DNA from: Paracoccaceae bacterium
Lineage (GTDB): Bacteria > Pseudomonadota > Alphaproteobacteria > Rhodobacterales > Rhodobacteraceae
Length of the DNA stretch: 64,000 nucleotides
Assembly: GCA_021741245.1 (NCBI GenBank)
Contig: JAIOYF010000008.1
Location: forward strand, 1-64,000
Direction: 5' to 3'
Shown: positions 9,357 through 17,669 of the stretch, piece by piece
How positions within the stretch are numbered: position 1 is the first letter of the stretch
Layout: each line of letters begins with the position of its first letter
The notes under the pieces: generated by a model
The model's database searches: none
Told to the model about the DNA's origin: nothing
Seen by the model: the letters and a program-made list of their open reading frames with translations, nothing else
Translations under genes and position numbers: made by a program

Positions 9357-9810
9357 TGGGCAAAAAATCCTGGGATCAAGCTGCGCACTTGTCGAATCTA
9401 GACAGCGTCACATTCCCGCAAGGATTCGGATAAGTCACAGAACTTAATACGAAAAATTCCGGAATGATCCTGGCTCGGTCGGCGTTCCTACCGTGTTTTT
9501 CACGGCAAAGAATCAAGCCTGTGGACAACCAATTGTTTTGACTCGGAATTTTCTCTGCACCCCGCAACAATGCGTAAACAACATTTACGACGGAGACTGG
9601 CCAGAGAGAAAAGGACCTGAAAAGAAAAGCCCGATCCAGATGGATCGGGCAATAAGGCGGCCGGGTGAACCCGACTATACTCAAGGATCCAACCTACGCA
9701 GTTCCAGCGCGAACGCAAGCGGTGATCCCGGCCAAACGTTGAAATCTCAGTGGCGATGCAAGCCGCTGCCACATTCAACCTGGACCCAACAGTCCGGGAC
9801 CGGAGACCGC
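9357..9810. other. Non-coding gap between the AAA+ ATPase and the transposition operon
   Basis: About 450 bases without a supported gene. It holds a small CCGTG/CACGG stem at 9491-9505 and a perfect 9-bp hairpin at 9629-9650, which reads as an intrinsic terminator on the minus strand. It should also contain the promoter of the transposition operon. A short leftward RNA ending near 9620 is possible. Confidence 0.5.
9620..9650 (-). terminator. Intrinsic terminator-like hairpin, minus strand
   Basis: Arms 9629-9637 and 9642-9650 (GCCCGATCC/GGATCGGGC) form a perfect 9-bp stem with a 4-base loop. On the minus strand it is followed by TTTTCTTTT (9628-9620), the classic layout of a Rho-independent terminator. 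No leftward gene is known just upstream of it on that strand, so it would end an unrecognised transcript. Confidence 0.6.
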
Positions 9811-9882
9811 ATGTCAAAAAGCAACGACTATTCTCGACACTTCGCTCAGACCGCCGATAAGTTCGCGAGGTTCCTGCCATGA
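9811..9882 (+). CDS. Possible 23-residue ORF coupled to tnsA
   Basis: Short ORF (MSKSNDYSRHFAQTADKFARF and two more residues) with GGAG about 6 bases before its ATG. Its stop overlaps the tnsA start as ATGA, the same junction style used by the following genes of the operon. No family is recognised. It may be a coupling leader for tnsA translation or a small protein; the charge pattern (Lys/Arg plus aromatic residues) would suit a short helix. Confidence 0.4.
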   Translation: MSKSNDYSRHFAQTADKFARFLP

Positions 9883-10565
9883 GTTCGACCTATTTCTGGG
9901 ACGATCCACGCCCTTCACGGGCAGTGAAACCTGTTCCCAAGTCCGGTCACGGCCATTTCGTGGTCCAGATGGTGATTCACGATACCGATGAGCAACCGGG
10001 GCAGATTTCGATGTGCGGGAGCCTCGGCGAATACCGGACACGTTTGATCGCCCTCGCGGAACCGGACACGATCGACGTGATCGAACAGGTCGGACCATTT
10101 CCATGGACTGACGAAAAGGGCGAACGGCACCACCATTACATCGACCAGATTGTGGTCAAGAATGATGGCCGCCGGTTGGGGCTCACCGATAAGCCCTATC
10201 GCAGGGTGACCCCAGCTTTTCAGGCCGAAATCGCTCAGGTCGATGCAGAGGCTCGGAAGAGGGGCGCCATCAATCGGTTGTATCTTGTCACGGAATACGC
10301 TCGCGATCCGATCAAGCTTTACAATGCGGACCTCTTTCGGGGCTGCAGGGATGCAGATCCTGAAGCGGATGCGTTGGCATTGGCCGTCGTGACCGACCTT
10401 TCTGGTGACGTCCCGCTTCAAAGTCTGGTGGCCGAAATCAACCGCGGACCCCGAGGGTTCCGGGCTCTTGTTCGACTGATCCAGCAAGGGATTTTGCGGC
10501 TTGCCCACGAAGAAAAGATCAAACCCACGACCCTGGTCATCCGCGGGGAGGTGTCCCATGTCTGA
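9879..10565 (+). CDS. tnsA: TnsA-like transposon endonuclease
   Basis: 228-residue protein with the restriction-endonuclease-like fold of TnsA, which cuts the 5' strands at transposon ends and so permits cut-and-paste movement. The family signature is seen as SLGE (E51), YID (D89) and DKP (K105), with the Q-x-G-P stretch at 70-73 between the first two. These match in order and spacing the E, D and K of the Tn7 TnsA active site. The residue two before the Lys is Thr (T103), where Tn7 TnsA has Gln. The C-terminal half is helical and ends in a basic segment, in the place of the TnsC-binding domain. Its start overlaps the 23-codon ORF and its end overlaps tnsB by 8 bases. Confidence 0.75.
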   Translation: MSSTYFWDDPRPSRAVKPVPKSGHGHFVVQMVIHDTDEQPGQISMCGSLGEYRTRLIALAEPDTIDVIEQVGPFPWTDEKGERHHHYIDQIVVKNDGRRLGLTDKPYRRVTPAFQAEIAQVDAEARKRGAINRLYLVTEYARDPIKLYNADLFRGCRDADPEADALALAVVTDLSGDVPLQSLVAEINRGPRGFRALVRLIQQGILRLAHEEKIKPTTLVIRGEVSHV

Positions 10566-12861
10566 TCAGGGATTCAGCGGCCCTATTTTTCGGTTCGAAG
10601 TTGGCTCGACCGGCCGATTGGGCAAGCGTAACATTACCTTCTTGCGTGCGGCCTTGTCGGGCTATCTGGTCGAGTTCTTGCCACACCCCGACGCCGAGCA
10701 GATCCCTGAGGTGATGCGCGGCACACGGCCGGATATCGAATTTGTCGGCAGACGCGTGATCCCACACGCTGAACTGACTGCCGCATTGCTGGACGGTACG
10801 CTCGACATCGATGAGGGCGACCATGTCTTTATCGACCACACTCAAACCTTCAAGCCCGAGTTTGTGGCATCGTTGACCGACCGGCCTGCGAACGATTTGA
10901 TCCTGCGCTACGCAACGGTCATCCTGATGCGGGAGATAGCTCAGGAAAAGAAACTTGGGCGTCCGACACGGCGCCAAGTTCAAATGCTTGAATCCGAAAT
11001 TCTCAAGCGCCTTCCGGCCAGGATCGATCTTCTGAATGGCAAGGTCGACCACCTGCGCCGCTATCCTTTCCGTCGGCGAAAAAATCCTGTCAACGTGGCG
11101 ACGGCGCAGACAATCCTTGACTGGGATGAGCGGCTGACGAACCGAGGCTTCTGCTGCCTTGTCGACAGGCTGCATATTTCGGGTAACGGAACTGGGAAAC
11201 TCGCTCCGGAAGTCGAGGCAATTCTCGACGAGGAACTCAAAGAACGGGATACCCTTGAGGCGGTGCCCAACATCGCGATCCATGAAGTGGTTGAACGGCG
11301 TGTCTTCAATTTGCGTGCCGAGCGGGATGCGGAACTTCTGCGACGCGAGACAGCCGGTGAGGTGATTGACGCTGCTGACCGTGATGCAGTTGAAAGGATC
11401 AAGCCTCCCTCTCTTAAAACCGTCGGAATCCGCATCAAAAGCCGCAGCATCTTGGAGAGGGCGCTGCGCGGCAAGGGGCCAGACTGGCTCCTGCGCAACC
11501 AACTCGTGACCGGCCGGGGACTGCAAGTCGAACGCGCCGGGCACATTGTCATGATCGACGAATACGACGCCGATCTGATGTCGATCATTCCCTTCGACTA
11601 TTTGATCCACTGGCTCGGTGTGGCAAAGGTGGCGGCTCTCGGGATTTCTGGAGAGGCGCCATTCCGGATCATCATTTCAGTGATGATTGACGCTTTCACA
11701 GGCTGCATTCTTGGCTTGCAGTTGGGGCTTACTGCCGATCAAGACCTCGCCCGTCGCACCTTCATGCTGGCCATGATGGACAAGTCGAAGATCTCTGCCG
11801 CCTGCGGCGCCGAAAGTGCTTGGGACCAATTCCTCCGGCCAGAGAAGGTCCTACATGACTCTGGCAACGCCTACATCGCCAGCGAAACCGAGCGGATGTG
11901 TGGCCTGTTGCGGATGGATAAGATTTCAGCGCCCAAGGCAGCGCCATTCCTTCGCGGTCTGATGGAGCGCATCTTCCGCACGGTCCATGAACGACTGTTG
12001 GCGCGAATTCCCGGCAAGACGTTCGCGAATCCGGTGAGACGCGGCGAATATGACTCCGAGGCCGAGGCGATCCTGACCCTCGATGACCTGATCCAGGTGC
12101 TGATCGTTTGGATCGTGGATATCTATCACAATTCCCCAAATCTTGGGCGCGACGGGCTGACGCCAGCCGATCTCTGGCGGCACGAGATGGCGGTTGGGAT
12201 AGGCTGCCGGCCAGTTCCGGGGTTGCGGTCGATGACCCATGTCTTCGGTACGACGCTCACGCGCCGGGCTCATGGGACGGGCATTCGCATCATGCATGCC
12301 AACTATTTCTCGGAAGATTTCGCCCGGGTATTGCTGAGATCCCCGACACGCGCCTTCCGGGTGCGCTGGTGGGAAGAGAATATGAGTGAGGCTCAAGTTG
12401 AGGTTGAACCACGGGTCTGGATGCCCCTCGAGGTCATGGAAGCTCGTGCCCGCGGCCTGTCAGTTGATGAATGGATGCTGCTGCTCAAGCGCGATGACGT
12501 GGCGCGCAACCCCGAGGCCGCCGCGATCCGACGGCGTGCGGGCGAGTTGATCGACGAATTGGTTGAAGATCGGATAGCGACCCGGCGAAAACTGCGACGC
12601 AAAATCTTGACAGAAGAGCGCCTCAAGCAAGCCGAAGATCGTGCGCTGCGCCACTTCTCGACACCCACAACCGAAATCACCAGTGCCGAAACGCATGGGC
12701 TTTATGGGGTGCCGGTTGGCGCCGATCACGACGAGGACGGCGTTGTACGTGAGGTGCCCGCCGCAGAACCTGCCGCTGAACAAAAGCGAAAGGTGACCGC
12801 AAACACCGCCCAGCGGGACAGGCGCCGGAATACCCGATGGATCCCAGGAACGATGGAATGA
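10558..12861 (+). CDS. tnsB: TnsB/TniA-like DDE transposase
   Basis: 767-residue Mu/TnsB/TniA-type transposase that binds the transposon ends and does 3'-strand cutting and strand transfer. The RNase-H catalytic triad is D334 in VMIDEYD, D434 in VLHDSGN and E470 in GLMERIF; all three are present with proper spacing. Residues 1-300 hold the end-binding helical domains. The C-terminal 150 residues are charged and become basic at the tail, where partner ATPase contact is expected. The open frame starts 57 bases earlier, but the ATG at 10558 follows GGGGAGG and sits at the tnsA stop, so I chose it. It overlaps tnsC by ATGA. Confidence 0.92.
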   Translation: MSDQGFSGPIFRFEVGSTGRLGKRNITFLRAALSGYLVEFLPHPDAEQIPEVMRGTRPDIEFVGRRVIPHAELTAALLDGTLDIDEGDHVFIDHTQTFKPEFVASLTDRPANDLILRYATVILMREIAQEKKLGRPTRRQVQMLESEILKRLPARIDLLNGKVDHLRRYPFRRRKNPVNVATAQTILDWDERLTNRGFCCLVDRLHISGNGTGKLAPEVEAILDEELKERDTLEAVPNIAIHEVVERRVFNLRAERDAELLRRETAGEVIDAADRDAVERIKPPSLKTVGIRIKSRSILERALRGKGPDWLLRNQLVTGRGLQVERAGHIVMIDEYDADLMSIIPFDYLIHWLGVAKVAALGISGEAPFRIIISVMIDAFTGCILGLQLGLTADQDLARRTFMLAMMDKSKISAACGAESAWDQFLRPEKVLHDSGNAYIASETERMCGLLRMDKISAPKAAPFLRGLMERIFRTVHERLLARIPGKTFANPVRRGEYDSEAEAILTLDDLIQVLIVWIVDIYHNSPNLGRDGLTPADLWRHEMAVGIGCRPVPGLRSMTHVFGTTLTRRAHGTGIRIMHANYFSEDFARVLLRSPTRAFRVRWWEENMSEAQVEVEPRVWMPLEVMEARARGLSVDEWMLLLKRDDVARNPEAAAIRRRAGELIDELVEDRIATRRKLRRKILTEERLKQAEDRALRHFSTPTTEITSAETHGLYGVPVGADHDEDGVVREVPAAEPAAEQKRKVTANTAQRDRRRNTRWIPGTME

Positions 12862-13970
12862 CCGCCATGACACTTTCCACCAATTCACTCCCCCTCGATG
12901 CCGCCACCACAGCAGCTACGCGCGCGGAACCTGACTTCGGCAATCAATCCTCTGACGACGAGCTGTCCGCCCTCTGCGATCGGATCCGGAACCGTTACGT
13001 GTCAAGCGACTGGGATAACGAATTTATCACCCGCCTTGAGTTGGTCTTGTGCCGCACGGGCGATGGTCGGCTGCTTCCTAACCCAAAGATTTTCCATGGC
13101 GAGACCGGAGGTATCGCAGTCACTGGACCGAGCCGGGATGGCAAGTCCACCTTGGTTCGGCGGGTGATCGAACGAATTTTCGCAGAACGGCTCGACGATG
13201 ACAGACCCGGTAAGCATGTCATCTACCATCGTGTTCGCACCGCCGCGACCCTGAAAAGCGTCTACACCGACCTCTGCAAGGCGACCGGATTTTCAAGCTT
13301 TCCGGCGCGGATGACGGTGCCGGAAGCCCATGACCTCGCCATCCATCGGCTGCGTTTGGCCGGAATTCGTATTGTGATCCTGGACGAGGTTCACAACCTG
13401 CTCGGCTATGACAACAAGGCGGTTAACCTCTTCCTCAAAACCTTTGTGCAGGACGGTGGCGGGTTCTGTCTCATCGTCATCGGCACCCCTGTCCTGCGCA
13501 AATTCATCTTTGAGCAGGTAGAAAATGTAGAACTGGCCGGGCGGTTGCTCGACATGCCGCTGGAGCAATTTCCCGAGGCCAAATCGCTCGGTCTCATCAG
13601 TGGCGCTCTGGAGGGGCTTTGTTCTGATGCGGGGTTGCGCCTTGCGCCCAGCATCCACCGGGATCCGTATTTTGCACATCGCATCCTGGAGGGCTGTCGC
13701 GGCAGCTATGGCAGATCGATGCGATTGATCTCCACCTCGATTGTGCTTGCCTTGGAGGAAGGAGCATCTGCGGTCGACATCGAAGATTTCCGGCGGGTTT
13801 TTGACCTTAATCTGCTCTACTTCAACCCCGAGAATCCATTCCGCTTGAGCGATTGGGCCAGCCGATCTACGGCAAGTTTCGGCCAGCCCGGGCAGGTCAG
13901 CGACACGGATTTCGGCGCGGCCAACAAGAAGCCGCAAAGCCGGACGGGACGGAAGAGGTCCAAGAAGTGA
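12858..13970 (+). CDS. tnsC: TnsC/TniB-like AAA+ transposition regulator
   Basis: 370-residue ATPase that links target selection by TniQ to the transposase. Walker A is GPSRDGKST at 90-98 and Walker B is VILDE at 173-177, followed by HNLLG, the TniB/TnsC signature. The C-terminal part carries an alpha-helical lid and a basic tail (RTGRKRSKK). An in-frame ATG 21 bases earlier is possible; I chose the ATG that overlaps the tnsB stop because every junction in the operon has this form. The 3' end overlaps the GTG start of tniQ. Confidence 0.9.
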   Translation: MTAMTLSTNSLPLDAATTAATRAEPDFGNQSSDDELSALCDRIRNRYVSSDWDNEFITRLELVLCRTGDGRLLPNPKIFHGETGGIAVTGPSRDGKSTLVRRVIERIFAERLDDDRPGKHVIYHRVRTAATLKSVYTDLCKATGFSSFPARMTVPEAHDLAIHRLRLAGIRIVILDEVHNLLGYDNKAVNLFLKTFVQDGGGFCLIVIGTPVLRKFIFEQVENVELAGRLLDMPLEQFPEAKSLGLISGALEGLCSDAGLRLAPSIHRDPYFAHRILEGCRGSYGRSMRLISTSIVLALEEGASAVDIEDFRRVFDLNLLYFNPENPFRLSDWASRSTASFGQPGQVSDTDFGAANKKPQSRTGRKRSKK

Positions 13971-15955
13971 CCGCCGAAATTCTGCTCCCCGCGCTGCCAT
14001 TCCATGAAGATGAGGTGACGCAAGGCTACTTCGCCCGGATCGGTCATTTCCATGCGGGCGTGGATGTGGGTAGATTCTGCCGCTACACGGCCTTGCCGTT
14101 GACCGACTTTCGCGATGGGACCGACGAATTTGTGGCGAATGTTGCCGCGCTGTCTGGAAACGATCTGGACTGGCTTCGGCGGAACACGCTGCGTCGGCTA
14201 CCTGATGATCAATTCCTTTTCCGCGAAGAAACCCTGTCCGTTGCGGTACTGCGCCGGACTACTGTGCATTTCTGCCCGCAGTGTCTGGCCGAGGATCAAG
14301 CCCGCAATCCAGAACTGGGACAAGGGGCATGCCGCCTGCGGTGGTCGTGGCTTTTGCGGCCAGTGGTAAGCTGCCCGGTCCACGGCACGGAGCTTGTGGA
14401 ATGTCCCGAACCTGACGCAGTGAAAGCCTTTGACCTGACCCTGCTCCGCGCCCGAAATGAGCCGCTCCTGCGAGCCAAGCCCCCTGTAGGGAAACACCAA
14501 CCCGGGTGCCTCCAGCGCTATGTGGTTTCACGGCTGGAAGGCCATCGCAATGCTGCGGCCTGGTTGGATGAGCAAGCCCTCGCGCAGGCAGTCAAAGCGT
14601 GTGAAATGCTCGGGGCGCTGCTGGCAAATGGTCCTACGGCCGAAATCGGCGACTACACCGATATCGATTGGGCAAATGCCGGTGATGTCGGCTTTGGCAT
14701 TTGCAGCAGGGGGGCCGAAGCCATTACCCATTCCCTTTTGGCTATCCGACAGACGTCTGGGCGCCGCAGCGGGAGGACCGGGCCTCAAGCGGTGTTCGGC
14801 CTCCTCTATCGCTGGCTGGAATACACCGCCAGGCCCGAGGAGGCAGGGCCGATCCGCAACCTTTTGCGCGAAGTGATCCTCTCATCATTCGCGATCGGCC
14901 CCGGCGAGATTGTCTTGGGTCAGAAGGTCGAACGCCGCATTGTCCATAGCGTAAACTCGCTGAAGGCAGCCACCGGCCTGAACCCCAAGCGCCTCTATCG
15001 GTTGATGCTGAAGGCGGGCATGATCCCTGCAAACACCAATGACGAAGCGCTTAACCAGTGGGTCTTCCCGGCAGAAGCAGGTGAAGATCTCATCGCGCGA
15101 ATTTTGAATTCGGTTCCGCAGAACCAGCTGAAGGGCTTGCTGGGATGCAGCAAGACCCAGGCGGAGCAGCTTGCCGCCGCTAAACTCGTCACGTCCGTCG
15201 TGCCGGTTGAGGAGGGGGACGTCGGTCTGTCTGTCGGTGCGTATAACCGCGACGAAATCACAAGCTTTCTTGCCCTGGTTTGTTCGCATGCCGAGTCCGG
15301 TGCTGAAGAGTCCGAAGGTTTTCTTGACCTGACGCGGGTCTCCAAGGGCAGGTCCTCCACGGTCGAAGTCATTCGCTGGCAGATCGAGGGACAACTGAAA
15401 CATACCCGGCTCATCGGGGCAGGTCACCGGATCGACCGACTCCGGTTTTCCTTGGCCGAGGTTCGGGTACTCGCTCGGGCAAGAGCTGGGACGGACTTGC
15501 ACCGATTGACTGTGGTTGCGGACCGCCTTGGCCTGACACTGTTGGCGGTTAAACAACTGACCGCTTCTGAAAGCGGAGAGCCGCTCCTCCCCCTCGTTCC
15601 GAAAGAGGATTGTGTCGGTCGCCAAGGGGCGGCCTATGTGTCCACCGCAGCCATCGAGAAATTTCTGGCGTCCTATGCATCCTTGAGCCAGGTCGCGAAG
15701 TTGATGGGTGTGCACCCCAAGACTGCGTCCATTGTGCTGGAGGGAAGGTTGTCGCCGGTATCGCATCCGAGCGCCGCCGGGATCCGGCTTTATCATCGTC
15801 AGGACATTGAGACATTTCTGAGCAGGATCGACGCGGCGGGCGGCGCTGGAATTGGACGGCCCCAAAAGGGTCAAACCCATGAAGAAAAGGGCCTCAACTG
15901 TTCAGAAAGCGCTGAAATCGGCAGTTTTGGTGAGATCGATGCTTCCATCCGGTGA
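13967..15955 (+). CDS. tniQ: TniQ/TnsD-like target-selection protein
   Basis: 662 residues. The N-terminal TniQ domain begins LPALPFHEDE and contains the zinc-binding set C103-x2-C106 and C136-x2-H139 (FCPQCLAE and SCPVHGT). The long C-terminal part has several helix-turn-helix-like segments; the clearest is QVAKLMGVHPKTASIVLEG near residue 570, which looks like DNA-binding. The length is nearer to TnsD (about 500) than to short TniQ (about 400), suggesting a site-specific targeting protein. I chose the GTG that overlaps the tnsC stop (GTGA); upstream in-frame codons lie inside tnsC. As the last gene of the operon it faces the zwf promoter region. Confidence 0.85.
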   Translation: MTAEILLPALPFHEDEVTQGYFARIGHFHAGVDVGRFCRYTALPLTDFRDGTDEFVANVAALSGNDLDWLRRNTLRRLPDDQFLFREETLSVAVLRRTTVHFCPQCLAEDQARNPELGQGACRLRWSWLLRPVVSCPVHGTELVECPEPDAVKAFDLTLLRARNEPLLRAKPPVGKHQPGCLQRYVVSRLEGHRNAAAWLDEQALAQAVKACEMLGALLANGPTAEIGDYTDIDWANAGDVGFGICSRGAEAITHSLLAIRQTSGRRSGRTGPQAVFGLLYRWLEYTARPEEAGPIRNLLREVILSSFAIGPGEIVLGQKVERRIVHSVNSLKAATGLNPKRLYRLMLKAGMIPANTNDEALNQWVFPAEAGEDLIARILNSVPQNQLKGLLGCSKTQAEQLAAAKLVTSVVPVEEGDVGLSVGAYNRDEITSFLALVCSHAESGAEESEGFLDLTRVSKGRSSTVEVIRWQIEGQLKHTRLIGAGHRIDRLRFSLAEVRVLARARAGTDLHRLTVVADRLGLTLLAVKQLTASESGEPLLPLVPKEDCVGRQGAAYVSTAAIEKFLASYASLSQVAKLMGVHPKTASIVLEGRLSPVSHPSAAGIRLYHRQDIETFLSRIDAAGGAGIGRPQKGQTHEEKGLNCSESAEIGSFGEIDASIR

Positions 15956-16178
15956 AATGGATGCTTCCCTGACTGATATGGGCGGAAGAGCGCTCTATGT
16001 TTATCAATGGTTTAACAGGTGCAAATGTGCTAACTATGGTTCCGTTCACACAAGGGCAAGCTTAGGCGCGTGCTGTGCACGTCTAGGGTGGCGGTAGGTT
16101 GCCGTATATACGCAATTTGGTTCTAACACCGTTCGGTCGATGCTAGACAGGGCGACGATTGCGAAGTAAACGGCCTTA

Positions 16179-16190
16179 GTTAGCGCTAAC
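16179..16190. promoter_or_regulatory. LacI-family-type operator upstream of zwf
   Basis: Perfect 12-base palindrome GTTAGCGCTAAC, 27 bases before the zwf start. This form is typical of LacI-family sugar regulators in alphaproteobacteria (established for the family, not tested here). It probably represses zwf-pgl-pgi when sugar is absent. No cognate regulator is in the window. Confidence 0.65.
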
Positions 16191-16217
16191 ACGTCCCAAA
16201 ACGACAAAGAGGTAGCC

Positions 16218-17669
16218 ATGGTTTCGCGTGTCATTCCGGTCGATGTGTTCGACCTTGTGATTTTTGGCGGCACTGGCGACCTTGCCCGGCGCAAGATCCT
16301 GCCCGGGCTTTATCGCAGGTTCCTGTCGGGGCAAATGACCTCTGACAGTCGCATCATCGGCGCTGCCCGTGGTGAGCTGACCGATGCCGATTTTCGCAAG
16401 ATGGTGTCGGATTCAATTGACGAGTTTGTGCCCAAAGGCCGCCGCGACCCCGCAATCATTGAGGCTTTTCTGAGCCGCCTGCACTATGTCGCCATCGACG
16501 CCAAGGGTGAGGGCGGTTGGGACAATCTGAAATCCCTGATGCGCCCCAATGTGGTGCGGGCCTTTTACTTCTCGGTTGCGCCCAGCCTGTTTGGGGACAT
16601 TGCGGCCCGGTTGAACACCCATGGTGTCGCTGACGCGCAAAGCCGAATCGTGGTGGAAAAGCCCTTTGGTCGCGATCTTGCCTCGGCGCGGGCGCTGAAT
16701 GCGATCTTGGCCGAGCAATTCGCCGAAAGTCAGATCTATCGCATCGACCATTATCTGGGCAAGGAAACCGTCCAGAACCTGATGGCGGTTCGCTTTGCCA
16801 ATATCTTGTTCGAGCCGCTGTGGAAGTCGGAATACATTGATCACGTGCAGATCACGGTTGCTGAAACCGTCAGTGTGGAAGGGCGGGGTGCTTATTACGA
16901 TAAGTCCGGCGCGATGCGTGACATGGTTCAAAATCACATGATGCAGCTTTTGTGCCTGATCGCGATGGAACCGCCCTATCACTTTGATCCCGATGCCGTG
17001 CGCGACGAAAAGCTAAAGGTCATCCGGGCACTCGATCCTGTGCGCTCCGAAGATATCGTGCGCGGGCAATATCTGGCGGGTGGCGGGCAGGGGGGCTATG
17101 TCGCGCATTCCGAGAACGTGACCTCCAAGACCGAAAGCTATATCGCGCTGAAGGTCAACGTCTCGAACTGGCGCTGGAAGGGCACGCCCTTTTACCTGCG
17201 CACCGGCAAACGTCTGCGGGCACGGACATCCGAGATCGCGATCACCTTCAAAGAACCGCCGCATTCGATCTTTGACGATGCCGAGGGTTGGCGCGAAAAT
17301 GTTCTGGTGATCCGGTTGCAACCCGATGAGGGGATGAACCTGATGGTGATGATCAAGGAACCCGGCCCGGGCGGTATGCGCCTGATGCAGGTGCCCTTGG
17401 ACATGTCCTTTGCCGAGGCTTTGGGTGACGAGGCCGAGGATATTCCAGATGCCTATGAACGGCTGATCATGGATGTGATCCGGGGCAACCAGACCTTGTT
17501 CATGCGCGGAGATGAGGTCGAGGCCGCCTGGGCCTGGACCGATCCGATCATCAACGCCTGGGAGGCCAAGGGCGACAAGCCGCAAGGCTATGATCCCGGC
17601 ACATCGGGCCCCGAGGATGCGCTGATGCTGATGCACCGTGACGCACGGCGCTGGCGGGAAATCCGCTGA
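16218..17669 (+). CDS. zwf: Glucose-6-phosphate 1-dehydrogenase
   Basis: 483 residues, full length. It oxidises glucose-6-phosphate to 6-phosphogluconolactone with NAD(P)+, feeding the Entner-Doudoroff and pentose phosphate routes. The N-terminal Rossmann segment is seen in VIFGGTGDLARRKI near residue 14, and the active-site signature RIDHYLGKE at 175-183 contains the catalytic His region and substrate Lys. The ribosome site AGAGG precedes the ATG. It is the first gene of a three-gene operon and overlaps pgl by one base (TGATG). Confidence 0.97.
   Translation: MVSRVIPVDVFDLVIFGGTGDLARRKILPGLYRRFLSGQMTSDSRIIGAARGELTDADFRKMVSDSIDEFVPKGRRDPAIIEAFLSRLHYVAIDAKGEGGWDNLKSLMRPNVVRAFYFSVAPSLFGDIAARLNTHGVADAQSRIVVEKPFGRDLASARALNAILAEQFAESQIYRIDHYLGKETVQNLMAVRFANILFEPLWKSEYIDHVQITVAETVSVEGRGAYYDKSGAMRDMVQNHMMQLLCLIAMEPPYHFDPDAVRDEKLKVIRALDPVRSEDIVRGQYLAGGGQGGYVAHSENVTSKTESYIALKVNVSNWRWKGTPFYLRTGKRLRARTSEIAITFKEPPHSIFDDAEGWRENVLVIRLQPDEGMNLMVMIKEPGPGGMRLMQVPLDMSFAEALGDEAEDIPDAYERLIMDVIRGNQTLFMRGDEVEAAWAWTDPIINAWEAKGDKPQGYDPGTSGPEDALMLMHRDARRWREIR

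Larger units (their letters stand above)
9811..15955 (+). mobile_element. Tn7/Tn5053-like transposition module (tnsA-tnsB-tnsC-tniQ)
   Basis: Four consecutive plus-strand genes encode the full heteromeric transposase set: TnsA-like endonuclease, DDE transposase, AAA+ regulator and TniQ target protein. The junctions overlap by 4, 8, 4 and 4 bases, so this is one operon. The module is lower in GC than the flanking sugar and hut genes. I did not find convincing terminal inverted repeats or a target duplication by eye, so the coordinates cover genes only. The right end should lie between 15956 and the zwf operator at 16179. The left end may be before 8109, or beyond the restriction genes and outside the window. 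Confidence 0.8.

Noticed and set aside
9650-9690. Possible tRNA-like T-arm (GGTTCACCC on the minus strand)
   Set aside because: The stem leaves only a four-base loop and no acceptor, D-arm or anticodon arm could be folded.
9493-9810. Upstream part of a 129-codon frame running into the tnsA start
   Set aside because: Only the last 23 codons have a ribosome site; the rest reads like non-coding DNA and crosses a strong hairpin.
7985-16190. Transposon ends TGTTGAC near 7987 and CTAACA near 16127 or 16191
   Set aside because: The inner sequences do not match as inverted repeats and no 5-base target duplication fits, so no ends are claimed.
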